Positions 8,755-17,923 of a stretch of DNA of 64,000 nt are shown piece after piece. Source of the stretch: JBBDYG01 sp040901765. GTDB lineage: Bacteria > Planctomycetota > Planctomycetia > Pirellulales > Lacipirellulaceae. Positions within the stretch are counted from its first letter, which is position 1; every line of letters begins with the position of its first letter. Under the pieces are notes generated by a model, which ran no database searches, had not been told where the DNA came from, and saw nothing but the letters and a program-made list of their open reading frames with translations. The stretch lies in the NCBI GenBank assembly GCA_040901765.1, contig JBBDYG010000097.1, forward strand, positions 19,987 to 83,986, written 5' to 3'. A program made the position numbers and the translations under genes.

Positions 8755-10152
8755 TCAATCCACTTGTGGCTCTGTCATTGTCCAGGGGTCGAGTGCCGCG
8801 GTAAGTTCCGCTTCCGGCAACACGGCCTGTTCCAAGCACAACTCGCGGATCGTCTTGCCCGACTTAAAGGCTTCCTTTGCCAGTGCCGCCGCCCGCTCGT
8901 AGCCGATCTTCGGCGCTAGCGACGTAACCATCATCAGCGATTGATCAACTAGCTCGCGGCAGCGATCCTCGTTGACCTCCAAGTCGATTAGAAGCTTGTC
9001 AACAAACACGTTCGACACGTTCGCCAGCAAGTCAACCGACTCCAGAAAGGCGTCGATCATCACCGGCATGGCGACGTTTAGCTCGAAGATCGAACCGATG
9101 CCGCCCAACCCCGCGGTTGTGACGGTCGCATCGTTGCCAATCACGCGGCAAGCGACCTGCATCACCGATTCGCAAATCACCGGATTCACTTTCCCCGGCA
9201 TGATCGAAGAGCCGGGCTGGATCGCCGGGAGCGACAACTCAAAGATTCCGCACCGCGGACCGGATCCCAGCAGTCGAATGTCGTTTGCAATCTTCGTGAG
9301 CGATACGGCGATGGTTTTCAGCTCGCCGTGCGCTTCGACAAACGAATCCTTCGCCGCTTGCGCTTCGGGGTGATTGGCTGCTTCGATAAACTCCACGCCA
9401 AGCTGTCGTGACAACACGCGGCAGACGCGTCGGGCGAACTCGGGATGAGTGTTGATTCCCGTACCGACCGCCGTGCCGCCGATCGGCATGTTCTCGAGCA
9501 ACCGCTGGAGCGCCCGCCCCGCACGGGTCGCCGAGTAACGTGCCTGCGCCGCGTAGCCTGAAAAAACTTGACCCACGCGAATGGGGGTGGCGTCCATCAG
9601 GTGCGTCCGGCCAATCTTGACGATCTTGTCCCACGCTTGCGCCTTTGTTTCAAGCTCGTCCGCCAAGCGCTCCAGCGCGGGAATCAACCTCTTTTCCAGG
9701 GCAATCGCGCCGGCGATGTGCATCGCCGCCGGGAAGGTGTCGTTCGACGACTGCCCCATGTTCACGTGGTCGTTCTGGTGGATCGATGCCTCGGCGCCGA
9801 GTTGCCTGTTCGCGAGCGTCGCAATCACCTCGTTCGCGTTCATGTTGGTGGACGTGCCCGAGCCGGTCTGGTAAACGTCAACCGGAAAATGGTCGTCGTG
9901 CTTCCCTTCGGCCACCTCCCGCGAAGCGGCAATGATCGCTTCGGTGGTTTCGGGGTCGAGCTTGTTCAGATCGCGGTTGGCTTGGGCGCATGCGGCCTTG
10001 AGATAACCAAAGGCGTGGATCACGTCCGCCGGTATCGGCCGATTGGCGATCGGAAAATTCTCGACCGCCCGAGCGGTCGAAGCCCCATGCAGGGCGTGGG
10101 CGGGCACTTGCATCTCGCCCATCGTGTCGCGTTCAATACGGAACTGGCTCAT
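8755..10152 (-). CDS. fumC: Class II fumarate hydratase
   Basis: A 465-residue enzyme that interconverts fumarate and L-malate in the TCA cycle. The fumarase/aspartase signature GSSIMPGKVNP (about residue 318) is intact. Other landmarks are TGSGTSTNMNANEV (near 98), the HQNDHVNMGQSSND region (near 129), GRTHLMDATP (near 185) and GGTAVGTG (near 228). The length matches class II fumarases (about 460-467), which need no iron-sulfur cluster. The N-terminus MSQFRIERDTMGEMQVP is typical, so the ATG at 10152 is secure. Confidence 0.97.
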   Translation of the reverse strand: MSQFRIERDTMGEMQVPAHALHGASTARAVENFPIANRPIPADVIHAFGYLKAACAQANRDLNKLDPETTEAIIAASREVAEGKHDDHFPVDVYQTGSGTSTNMNANEVIATLANRQLGAEASIHQNDHVNMGQSSNDTFPAAMHIAGAIALEKRLIPALERLADELETKAQAWDKIVKIGRTHLMDATPIRVGQVFSGYAAQARYSATRAGRALQRLLENMPIGGTAVGTGINTHPEFARRVCRVLSRQLGVEFIEAANHPEAQAAKDSFVEAHGELKTIAVSLTKIANDIRLLGSGPRCGIFELSLPAIQPGSSIMPGKVNPVICESVMQVACRVIGNDATVTTAGLGGIGSIFELNVAMPVMIDAFLESVDLLANVSNVFVDKLLIDLEVNEDRCRELVDQSLMMVTSLAPKIGYERAAALAKEAFKSGKTIRELCLEQAVLPEAELTAALDPWTMTEPQVD

Positions 10153-10293
10153 GGCGGCTGACTCAGGCGTGCGGGTCGTCTATGCTAGCAGAGAGAGTAT
10201 CTGCGCCGATCTTACCGACTTCCTCACTCCCGCGTAATGGGGAATTGGATTCTTAATGGAGCCCGCCGCGCGAGCAAGGGTACGTTCCACTCC

Positions 10294-11076
10294 ATGCCTA
10301 CCATCCTCGACAAGATCGTCGCCGCCAAACGGACGGAGATCGAACGCGCCAAATCGGCCCGACCCGCGTCGGAGTTGCGGGCACAGCTTGCCGATGCCCC
10401 GCCCTCGCGAAATTTCTTTGCAGCGCTCGCAGCAGCAGGGCCGATCAAGCTGATTGCCGAGGTGAAAAAGGCTAGCCCGTCTGCCGGCATCATTCGCTCC
10501 AATTTCGACCCGGTCGCTATCGCACAAACGTATGCCGCCCACGGCGTAACGTGCCTGAGCGTTCTTACCGACGAGCAGTTCTTTCAAGGCAGCCTCGATT
10601 ACCTGCGGGCAATACGTGCCGCAGTCGATTTGCCGGTCCTGCGGAAAGACTTTATTCTCGATTCGCACCAACTGCTCGAAGCCCGGGTCGCGGGGGCGGA
10701 CGCCGTACTGCTCATTGCCGAGTGCCTCGACGACTGCAATCTACGCAAGCTGTTCAACGAGGCGTGCGAGCTGGGCCTCACGCCGCTGGTCGAGCTTTAC
10801 GAGCCGGCGAACCTTTCGCGGGTGCTAGCAGCGGGGGCGACGCTGATCGGGGTCAACAACCGCAACCTTCACACGTTCGAGGTCGACCTCGCGCACACGC
10901 TGCGGATCAAGGCGGAAATGCCCGAAGACTGCGTTTTGGTCGGCGAATCGGGCATCAAGACCCGCGCCGACGTACAGCGGCTGGAAGTAGCCGGGGTCGA
11001 TGCAATCCTCGTCGGCGAATCGCTGATGCGCGAGCCCGACATCGGTGCGGCGGTTGATCGCCTGCTGGGGCGTTGA
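10294..11076 (+). CDS. trpC: Indole-3-glycerol phosphate synthase
   Basis: A 260-residue monofunctional TIM-barrel enzyme that converts CdRP to indole-3-glycerol phosphate in tryptophan synthesis. Family hallmarks: ILDKIVAAKRTEI at the N-terminus, AEVKKASPSAGII (catalytic Lys and phosphate-loop region, near 57), VLRKDFI (near 111), IGVNNRNLHTFEVD (near 184) and VGESGIKTRADV (near 216). The ATG at 10294 gives the canonical N-terminus; the frame is open 19 codons further but that extension has no family match. No other trp gene is adjacent, so the pathway is dispersed, as is common in planctomycetes. Confidence 0.95.
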   Translation: MPTILDKIVAAKRTEIERAKSARPASELRAQLADAPPSRNFFAALAAAGPIKLIAEVKKASPSAGIIRSNFDPVAIAQTYAAHGVTCLSVLTDEQFFQGSLDYLRAIRAAVDLPVLRKDFILDSHQLLEARVAGADAVLLIAECLDDCNLRKLFNEACELGLTPLVELYEPANLSRVLAAGATLIGVNNRNLHTFEVDLAHTLRIKAEMPEDCVLVGESGIKTRADVQRLEVAGVDAILVGESLMREPDIGAAVDRLLGR

Positions 11077-11152
11077 TTCCGCTCGCCGTTGCCGCTGGCG
11101 GAGGAATTTGGTACAAGCCCTCACTCCAATACCTCCCCGCGAGTGCTGAACC

Positions 11153-12091
11153 ATGGTCCCCGAAGCCGCCGCAGCTACCGAAACCGCCACTACTATCGAA
11201 CCTGCCCCGCTCTCCTATTTGGACATCGCGTCGCAACTTCTCCACGGCGATTTCTCCTACTTTACACAGCCCAGCTTTCTCGATTTCGCTGAGAAGGCGG
11301 GCCTGAGCGTAGCTTTAGTATTCATCGTAATGTTTACCGCCTGGACGGCGAGCGCTTGGGCATCGGGAGCGGTGCAGTCGAGCCTTACAAAGCTCCGCTT
11401 CGACGCCACGCTGACCAAGTTTCTTGCCAAGCTGGTCCGCTGGGGCGTGCTGCTGATGGCGACGCTCGGCTGCCTGGGCAAGTTTGGCGTCGAGACCACC
11501 AGCTTTGCCGCAGTGATCGGTGCCACCGGCCTGGCTATTGGCCTCGCGTTTCAGGGCACGCTCTCCAACTTCGCCGCCGGCGCGATGCTGCTCATCTTTC
11601 GACCCTACAAAGTCGGCGATGTGGTTCACATCGCCGGCTATGCGGGAACCGTCGATGAAATCGAGCTGTTCACCACATCGATCGACACGTCGGACAATCG
11701 CCGGATCATCATCCCCAACGGCGAAATTTTCGGGGCGGTGATCGAGAACATCACGCACAACCGCTTGCGGCGAATCGATGTAAGCGTCGGCGTCAGTTAC
11801 AGCGCCGACATCGACCGCACGAAGGACGTGCTTCTCGCCGCGCTGAAGTCGGTGCCGGGCATCGTCCACACGCCCGAGCCATCCGCTTCACTCTCGGCGC
11901 TGGGCGCTTCGAGCGTCGATTGGGGCGTCAGCGTGTGGGGGCCGACAAAGGACTACGGCGCGATCAAACACGCCGTCATGCGGGCAGTGAAGATGCACCT
12001 CGATAAAGCGGGCATCGACATTCCGTTTCCGCAAATGGACGTCCGCGTGCAGCAACCCGCGCAAGCGGAAATTCTCCGCCGCGCCGCGTAA
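11153..12091 (+). CDS. mscS: Small-conductance mechanosensitive channel (MscS family)
   Basis: A 312-residue inner-membrane channel that opens under membrane tension to relieve osmotic pressure. It has an N-terminal extension, three predicted membrane segments, and the pore helix TM3 with alternating Gly/Ala (GATGLAIGLAFQGTLSNFAA, about residues 123-142), followed by LLIFRPYKVGD leading into the beta domain. IPNGEIFG and the C-terminal alpha/beta domain (DIPFPQMDV) are standard. The length is close to E. coli MscS (286). A 7-bp hairpin lies 18 bp after the stop and may be its terminator. Confidence 0.92.
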   Translation: MVPEAAAATETATTIEPAPLSYLDIASQLLHGDFSYFTQPSFLDFAEKAGLSVALVFIVMFTAWTASAWASGAVQSSLTKLRFDATLTKFLAKLVRWGVLLMATLGCLGKFGVETTSFAAVIGATGLAIGLAFQGTLSNFAAGAMLLIFRPYKVGDVVHIAGYAGTVDEIELFTTSIDTSDNRRIIIPNGEIFGAVIENITHNRLRRIDVSVGVSYSADIDRTKDVLLAALKSVPGIVHTPEPSASLSALGASSVDWGVSVWGPTKDYGAIKHAVMRAVKMHLDKAGIDIPFPQMDVRVQQPAQAEILRRAA

Positions 12092-12108
12092 CTCGCAGCA
12101 CCCGTAAC

Positions 12109-12128
12109 TGTCAGGCAGGAAAGCCTGA
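12109..12128 (+). terminator. Short perfect hairpin after mscS
   Basis: GTCAGGC and GCCTGAC form a 7-bp stem around AGGAAA. There is no T-run, so it may be a dispersed repeat rather than a true Rho-independent terminator. It sits between the convergent mscS and MFS genes. Confidence 0.4.
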
Positions 12129-12134
12129 CCTACG

Positions 12135-12161
12135 GCGCGTCGCAAGCGAGCGCGGCTAAGC
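12135..12161 (-). repeat. 27-bp dispersed repeat that supplies the MFS gene's last codon and stop
   Basis: Read on the minus strand, the unit starts GCTTAG (Ala codon plus stop of the MFS gene) and continues CCGCGCTCGCTTGCGACGCGC. The same 27 bp, with one mismatch, occupies 35041-35067 on the plus strand, where it again supplies the final Ala codon and TAG of an unrelated gene. Confidence 0.8.
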
Positions 12162-13808
12162 TTCCATAGGTCCGACTACGCCGCCGGTAAACTTAGCGTC
12201 CTGGGCAGCGTGACCGGTGAGCACTTGGGCATGGTAACCGCCGCGGGATCGAAAGTAGGCCAACAGCACAAGGTAGCTGGCCAACATGATGATGGGGAAG
12301 ATAGTCATATCGGCCAGTGCCCGCTGCTGGCCCTCGGCCAAAATTTTTGCGACACGCGCTCGAGCTTCCGGCGATGCGCTGGCGAGAGCCTCTTTGAGCT
12401 TGTCTTGGGAAATCGTCTCATAATTGATGATTTCATAGATGTTCTTTTGTTCGACGGCAGCCAACTGGCCATTTTGGAACAGTTGGGGGACTTCCGTTGC
12501 TAATCCGTCGGCCGAGGAAAGCATCTGGATCTCCCGATCAGCTTGCAATGCACCGATGAAGGGCGTACCCAACGTGCCGACGGTGAGCATCCCGATGCCG
12601 GCAATCGCGTTAAGCGTTAGCGCGCCGCCGCGGGGTGTCTGTTCGGCGACGACGCCGAGCATCGTCGGCCAAAAAAAGGTCTTGCCAAGCCCGTAAAGCG
12701 TGGCGGCTGCGAAGATCATGAGCCCCGTAGCGGACGATAGCATATAAAGTCCAGCGATCGCGAGGATCGAACTGGCTATCAGCAGCCCCAGTGGAGAAAG
12801 GCTATGCACAATCGGCCCGGCGAAGAATCGCAGGACCATCATGATCACGGCCGTGTAAACCACCACCCATCCCGAATTCCAACCGAAATTCTCTTGTTCA
12901 AACACGCCTTTCATGATGTCTGTAATCCAAGTATCGGTGCCGATCTCCGTCGTGGCGAGCGGCATCATGATTAGCACGAGTAGGAAGAGAAGCGGACGTC
13001 CTAACGAACGGGTGTACGCCGCAAATGCTGCGACAATCGCCACGCCGATGCCGATGAATATCCATCGCTCGCCCGGCTCAAGAGGGCGGGCAATGGAATA
13101 GAAGTCCATCAATTGCAACGTCACTAGAAACCCGACAACGATCGCGCCGAGCGTGCCGAACTCCGCCAACATTGAGCGGTAGCTCACGCCCGAAGCGACG
13201 CGCTCGCTCACCGGGAACTTCAAGGGAGCAAGCAACAGAAAATAAGCCACGGCCGGAATTGCGATGAGTCCAATCTTGATCCACCATTCAGTATCCTGCA
13301 TGAAGATGACCAGCATTCCCGCTAACACCAAACCTCCGGGCCATCCAGCGTGTAGAATGTTCAGCCATTTGGTTTTCTCGGTGCTATAGACTGTGGCCAC
13401 CACGGGATTGATAAACGCTTCCACCGTTCCATTCCCAAGTGCCAATATCAGGCTGCCCCAGTACAGCAACGAAAACGCCAGGTCGTTGTTGCCCTGCTGC
13501 GAGACGAAGTAAGCACTCACGCCCATCACAACCCAAGTCGCATGGCCGAGAAATGCGAAGTACATCGCGGTCTTGTAACCAATGCGATCAATGAACAAGC
13601 TGAAACCAATGATGCTCACGGCGAATGGCCAAATGCCGATCCCGGCAAGGCGTCCCAATTGGGCTGGATCAAGACCAAACTCGTCGCCCCACTGATCGAG
13701 CAAGAACACGCGGGAGATGAACCCGAATGCCGTGGTGACCAGCGCGATGAAGCACCCCAAGAACAACTGCCCTTGCCGTTCGTTGTTAGCCATTGACCCG
13801 TTTGCCAT
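12156..13808 (-). CDS. Major facilitator superfamily permease
   Basis: A 550-residue polytopic transporter with about 12-14 hydrophobic segments. Features include the loop DRIGYKTAMYF after TM2 (the MFS motif A position), an N-terminal half ending near residue 200, and a long extramembrane insert at about 430-500 (EVPQLFQNGQLAAVEQ to RVAKILAEGQQRA) before the last helix. The ATG at 13808 has TGAGG upstream at good spacing; ATG 13793 is an alternative. The substrate cannot be told from sequence; planctomycete relatives are usually annotated as sugar or general MFS transporters. The final codon and stop lie within a dispersed 27-bp repeat. Confidence 0.85.
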   Translation of the reverse strand: MANGSMANNERQGQLFLGCFIALVTTAFGFISRVFLLDQWGDEFGLDPAQLGRLAGIGIWPFAVSIIGFSLFIDRIGYKTAMYFAFLGHATWVVMGVSAYFVSQQGNNDLAFSLLYWGSLILALGNGTVEAFINPVVATVYSTEKTKWLNILHAGWPGGLVLAGMLVIFMQDTEWWIKIGLIAIPAVAYFLLLAPLKFPVSERVASGVSYRSMLAEFGTLGAIVVGFLVTLQLMDFYSIARPLEPGERWIFIGIGVAIVAAFAAYTRSLGRPLLFLLVLIMMPLATTEIGTDTWITDIMKGVFEQENFGWNSGWVVVYTAVIMMVLRFFAGPIVHSLSPLGLLIASSILAIAGLYMLSSATGLMIFAAATLYGLGKTFFWPTMLGVVAEQTPRGGALTLNAIAGIGMLTVGTLGTPFIGALQADREIQMLSSADGLATEVPQLFQNGQLAAVEQKNIYEIINYETISQDKLKEALASASPEARARVAKILAEGQQRALADMTIFPIIMLASYLVLLAYFRSRGGYHAQVLTGHAAQDAKFTGGVVGPMEA

Positions 13809-13989
13809 TGCCGCCTCAGGTGAGAGAAGTGGGTTGCGTTGTCGGCGACGTTCTTTCGCCGTGCCCGCACATTCTAGTCCAGCGCCGGCGCGTTTTCCAA
13901 GACAGGTCGTGCAGAAATCGCTTCGGTGTAGGTCTGGCCTCGCGTGAGCCGGTAACCCCGATTACGATGGGCCGATGGGATTGCAATGT

Positions 13990-14064
13990 GGCTGTCGGCG
14001 ATCGGCTACCGGCTTTCGGCCGGAAAAATCGCTGAATCACACTTCTGGCCGATAGCCGACAGCC
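13990..14064. repeat. Inverted repeat (GGCTGTCGGC-GATCGGC family) upstream of the SLC13 gene
   Basis: Arms 13990-14006 and 14048-14064 are complementary at 16 of 17 positions. The right arm recurs at 22453-22471 upstream of ald with one mismatch, followed there by a second partial copy. The element lies directly before the ribosome binding site of the downstream gene. Confidence 0.7.
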
Positions 14065-14080
14065 TTCATGGGAGTTTCGA

Positions 14081-15850
14081 GTGGGTATTGATGCCTGGAT
14101 ATCGGTCGGGGTGGTGATACTGGTCGTGGCGACCCTCGCCCTGACCAGCGCCAGTACCGACCTGGTGATGATTGGCGGAGTGACGCTGCTGATGACCCTC
14201 GGGGTGTTGGCTCCGTCGGAAGCCCTAGCTGGGTTCGCCAACGAAGGCATGATCACCGTCGCCGCGCTGTTTGTCGTTGCCGCCGGGATTCGCGAGACGG
14301 GGGCGATGCAGTTTCTGGTGCAGCGGCTGCTGGGCCGGCCGAAGAGCGTGACCGAAGCCCAGATCCGCATGATGGTCCCGATGGCCGTGATGAGCGCCTT
14401 CATGAACAACACGCCCCTGGTGGCGATGATGATGCCCGTTGTACTCGACTGGGCAAGAAAACTTCGCATCTCCGCCTCGAAGCTGATGATGCCGTTGAGC
14501 TTCGCGACCATTCTTGGTGGATTGTGTACGCTGCTTGGCACCAGCACGAACGTGATTGTGAGTCAACTCGTCGAGGAACGAACCGGTCAGCCGCTACAGC
14601 TGTTTGATCCGATGTGGGTCGGGTTGCCCTGTGCGATCGCGGGTATTGCTTACATGCTTCTCTTCAATCGCTGGCTGCTGCCCGATCGCAAACGGGTGCT
14701 GGCCGAGCAGGCCGACCCGCGGCAGTACACGGTCGAGATGCTCGTCGACGCCGGCAGCCCGCTGATTGGGCTGAACATCGAGCAAGCCGGCCTGCGGCAT
14801 CTAACCGGCTTGTTTCTGGTTGAGATCGATCGCGAAGGGGAAGTGCGGCCGGCGATTTCTCCGCAAGAGACGCTCCGCGCGCACGACCGGCTGGTGTTCG
14901 TCGGCGTTGTTGAATCGGTCGTCGAGCTGCAAAACATCCGCGGCCTGATCCCCGCCACCAACCAACTTTTTCGCCTCGACGCTCCGCGACTTCAGCGGGC
15001 GCTCATCGAAGCAGTCGTTTCCGACACCAGCCCACTGGTCGGACAAACGATTCGCGATGCGCGGTTTCGGACGACCTATAACGCCGTGGTCATCGCTGTT
15101 TCGCGTAATGGCGAGCGGTTGCCGGGCAAGATTGGCGACATCACGGTCCGCGTGGGCGATACCCTGCTGCTCGAAGCGCCGTCGGGTTTCCTGGAGCAAC
15201 ACCGCAATTCCCGCGATTTTTTCCTGATCAGCCGAGTCGATGGTTACACCCCGTTGCGGCACGAACGGTCGTGGTTGTCGCTGGCCATCCTCGCGGCGAT
15301 GGTCCTGCTGGCCGCGACGAATTGGCTGCCGATTGTAACCGCGGCGCTGCTGGCGGCGGTGGCGATGATCGGCACTCGCTGCTGCACCACGCTGAGCGCC
15401 CGCCGCAGCATCGATTGGCAGATGTTGGTCGCCATCGGCGGCTCGCTGGCCCTGGGCAAGTCGATGGAAACTAGCGGGGCAGCCAAATTCATCGTCAATT
15501 CGCTCGTCGTCGGCGTCGGCGACAATCCCTGGCTGGCGCTGGTTGTGATTTACGGCGTGACGATGCTGTTCACGGAAGTCCTGTCCAACAACGCCGCGGC
15601 GGTGCTGATGTTTCCACTGGCGATGGCCACAGCGAACACACTTGACGTAAGCTACTTACCGTTCGTATTCGGGATCATGATGGCCGCTTCCTGCGGCTTC
15701 GCCACACCGATTGGCTATCAAACCAACCTGATGGTTTATGGCCCCGGTGGCTACCACTTCCGCGATTACCTACGCTTCGGCGGGATGCTCAATCTGATCG
15801 TCTACGCCATCACGGTAACGCTGGTTCCGTTGGTGTGGCCGTTCTACTAA
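14081..15850 (+). CDS. SLC13/DASS-type permease with central RCK_C domains
   Basis: A 589-residue inner-membrane transporter. Two membrane bundles (about residues 5-190 and 395-589) flank a cytoplasmic part with two RCK_C (TrkA-C) domains at about 210-290 and 300-385. The repeated re-entrant signatures are visible: SAFMNNTPLVAMMMPV followed by GTSTNV in the first half, and EVLSNNAAAVLMFPLA followed by ATPIGYQTNLMV in the second. This is the SAC1/citrate-transporter layout used for sulfate, dicarboxylate or citrate uptake; which anion cannot be told. The start is GTG at 14081, with GGAG six bases upstream. It overlaps the convergent sulfatase gene by 41 bp, which fits a sulfate link but does not prove it. 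Confidence 0.88.
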   Translation: MGIDAWISVGVVILVVATLALTSASTDLVMIGGVTLLMTLGVLAPSEALAGFANEGMITVAALFVVAAGIRETGAMQFLVQRLLGRPKSVTEAQIRMMVPMAVMSAFMNNTPLVAMMMPVVLDWARKLRISASKLMMPLSFATILGGLCTLLGTSTNVIVSQLVEERTGQPLQLFDPMWVGLPCAIAGIAYMLLFNRWLLPDRKRVLAEQADPRQYTVEMLVDAGSPLIGLNIEQAGLRHLTGLFLVEIDREGEVRPAISPQETLRAHDRLVFVGVVESVVELQNIRGLIPATNQLFRLDAPRLQRALIEAVVSDTSPLVGQTIRDARFRTTYNAVVIAVSRNGERLPGKIGDITVRVGDTLLLEAPSGFLEQHRNSRDFFLISRVDGYTPLRHERSWLSLAILAAMVLLAATNWLPIVTAALLAAVAMIGTRCCTTLSARRSIDWQMLVAIGGSLALGKSMETSGAAKFIVNSLVVGVGDNPWLALVVIYGVTMLFTEVLSNNAAAVLMFPLAMATANTLDVSYLPFVFGIMMAASCGFATPIGYQTNLMVYGPGGYHFRDYLRFGGMLNLIVYAITVTLVPLVWPFY

Positions 15851-17177
15851 CTCGGGCGTCCTTGGCTTGCTGAACGCTCAATAGCACCTGCAGTTCTTGA
15901 ACCTGTCCTGGCTCTTGTGCAACCAAGTTCGTTGTTTCGTACGGATCGTGTGCGAGATTGTAGAGTTCCCACGGGGCGTCCGCGTTAGGACGCAACAGTT
16001 TCCAGTCGCCATGTCGCAGGGCAGTGCGGCGCTGATTGCCCGCGCTGCGGTTCCAGTACAGAGTACGGACCAGCGGTTCGGTCGCTGTGCCGGTGAGATG
16101 GGGCCAGGCGTCCGTTCCATCGAGCGGCACGTCAGCCGGCGGTTGCGCACCCGCGAGTTTGGCAAGCGTGGGCAGCCAATCGACCGCATGGAGCGGCGTT
16201 TCGCAAACGCTTGGCGACAAAGTGCCGGGCCGATACAGCAGCGCGGGAACGCGAATCCCGCCCTCGTAAACGTCTGTCTTGCGGCCACGCAGCGGTTTGT
16301 TCGAGCTGAAACGCTCAAGTTTCGGATCGGGCGGCGGATACTGCTGGCCCGTATGATTCACTTGGCCTCCGTTGTCGGAAGTGAAGACGATCAGGGTCGA
16401 TTCCAACTGCCCGGTTTGCCGGAGTGCGTCCAGCAGTCGTTCGATGGAGTCATCCAAATGACTAACCGCGGCCGCGTAGAGGCGACGGTCAGCGTGCTCG
16501 ATGTGCGTAACCCGATCGAGATACTTTTGCTCCTCGACGAGCGGCGTATGCACCGAATGAAACGGCACATAGAGAAAGAAGGGTCGCTGGCGAGGTTGCT
16601 CGATCAGCCGCACCGCCTCCGCGGTAACCAGATCGGTCGCGTGCCCTTCCTCTTCGATGAACTCGTGGTTGCGGTGCCATGTTTTCTCGAAGGGGCTGCC
16701 CAATCGATAGCGATGGTCATACATGCCGACCGCGCCGGCCAGTGAGCCATAGGAATAGTCGAAGCCGTGGTGGTTCGGTCCCCACTCGGGCTTGGAGCCA
16801 AGGTGCCACTTGCCGACGATTGCCGTTTCGTATCCCGCCGACTTGAGCACCGACGCCAATGTCGGCGTGCCGATCGGAAATGCCTGGTCGTTCGAGGCAT
16901 GCGTGCAGTGCGGCCCGAACCGGCTGGGATGCCGGCCCGTCATCAAGCAGACCCGCGTAGGCGTGCATTCGGTGGTGACGTAATGCCAATTGAGCCGCAC
17001 CCCCTCTGCTGCGAGCCGATCAAGCTGCGGCGTTCGCATTCGCGGGTTGTGGTAGCCGACGTCGTTCCAGCCCAGATCGTCGGCGACGATCAAAAGAATG
17101 TTGGGTTGTGAAGCGGCGAAAGCGCACGACCCGAGCGTCAAGAACAGGAGCATTAGAAAAGTCATCAACTTCGTCAT
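15810..17177 (-). CDS. Exported type I sulfatase (arylsulfatase-B-like)
   Basis: A 455-residue hydrolase. The ATG at 17177 opens a signal peptide (LMTFLMLLFLTLGSCAFAA) followed by the metal-binding NILLIVADDLGWNDVGYH. The formylglycine site CTPTRVCLMTGRHP (about residues 72-85) matches the C-x-P-x-R...TG consensus, so the Cys should be oxidised by a sulfatase-modifying enzyme that is not in this window. GKWHLG, FVPFHSVHTP-type and FTSDNGG motifs and RGRKTDVYEGGIRVP complete the fold. Planctomycetes use many such enzymes on sulfated polysaccharides. The C-terminal 13 codons read through the 3' end of the convergent permease gene. Confidence 0.93.
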   Translation of the reverse strand: MTKLMTFLMLLFLTLGSCAFAASQPNILLIVADDLGWNDVGYHNPRMRTPQLDRLAAEGVRLNWHYVTTECTPTRVCLMTGRHPSRFGPHCTHASNDQAFPIGTPTLASVLKSAGYETAIVGKWHLGSKPEWGPNHHGFDYSYGSLAGAVGMYDHRYRLGSPFEKTWHRNHEFIEEEGHATDLVTAEAVRLIEQPRQRPFFLYVPFHSVHTPLVEEQKYLDRVTHIEHADRRLYAAAVSHLDDSIERLLDALRQTGQLESTLIVFTSDNGGQVNHTGQQYPPPDPKLERFSSNKPLRGRKTDVYEGGIRVPALLYRPGTLSPSVCETPLHAVDWLPTLAKLAGAQPPADVPLDGTDAWPHLTGTATEPLVRTLYWNRSAGNQRRTALRHGDWKLLRPNADAPWELYNLAHDPYETTNLVAQEPGQVQELQVLLSVQQAKDARVSRTATPTEPALP

Positions 17178-17923
17178 TGCTGAAAAGCCTCGTGGGCCAG
17201 CCTCCTTGGTCATTCGTAAACACTACCCCATCGTATCATGGACGGAGATTGCGGATTTCGGATTGCAGAGTGGCGGGACGCTAAGCCGCAAGCGGTGATG
17301 TCACCAATTGTTTCGTTGTTTCGCACGTGCCGAACAACTCTCACTTGTGTTTGCGAATCAATTCGGTTCGGCGCAGGGGGTTGAACTTTGCAGTAAAGCA
17401 TTGAGTGGTAAAGTGTTGTGATGATTCTCGTGTCGATTTCTCCCAGGAATTGTTTCGTCGATTCTTTCGCGGGTGCGCAACAAGTCGCGCTCTGCTGGCT
17501 CGTCAAGACGCGCTTCAGCGCGCACCGGGAGCGATGACCGTTGCGCTGGGCGACAAGGTCAGCGTTGGCGCGCACCGCGAGCGGATTCCGAATACGGAAT
17601 TCGGAAGGCGGAGCGCGGATTTCCCTTCTCCTGCGGGGGAGGGTTAGGGTGGGGGCGAGTCGGGCGGGGGACGGTTATGGAAGCGCATGGCTGATGTACT
17701 CCTGATTCGAGAGATTTGTTCAGACGTACACCATACCGGAAGTGGTGGCACTTTGCAAGCGCAATGTTTTTGGGCAACTGTTTAGCGGATTGAAGTCGTA
17801 GCGGAATTCGTGAGAATTCCGTTGCGGTTGCACGGCGGAATTCTCACGAATTCCGCTACTTTGATCCCCTCCGCCTTCATTCGGCTAAACTGTTACGTTT
17901 TTGGAATGTTTGGGAGGGGCCGA
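17178..17923. other. Intergenic region with repeat remnants
   Basis: No gene is supported in these 746 bp. Visible structure: short tandem motifs of the GATTGCGGATT type near 17243-17270, a palindrome CCGAATACGGAATTCGG near 17587-17603, a C-run/G-run element near 17625-17660, and the perfect 24-bp inverted repeat at 17798-17859. The region looks like accumulated repeat insertions behind the truncated toxin gene. Confidence 0.5.
17798..17859. repeat. Perfect 24-bp inverted repeat
   Basis: Arms 17798-17821 and 17836-17859 are exactly complementary, from GTAGCGGAATTCGTG to the matching CACGAATTCCGCTAC, around a 14-nt loop. Such a long perfect hairpin between genes is typical of small non-autonomous palindromic elements. 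It lies 65 bp beyond the premature stop of the truncated vapC. Confidence 0.9.

Noticed and set aside
17210..17575. 121-codon open frame on the minus strand
   Set aside because: Low-complexity translation over repeat remnants with no recognisable domain.
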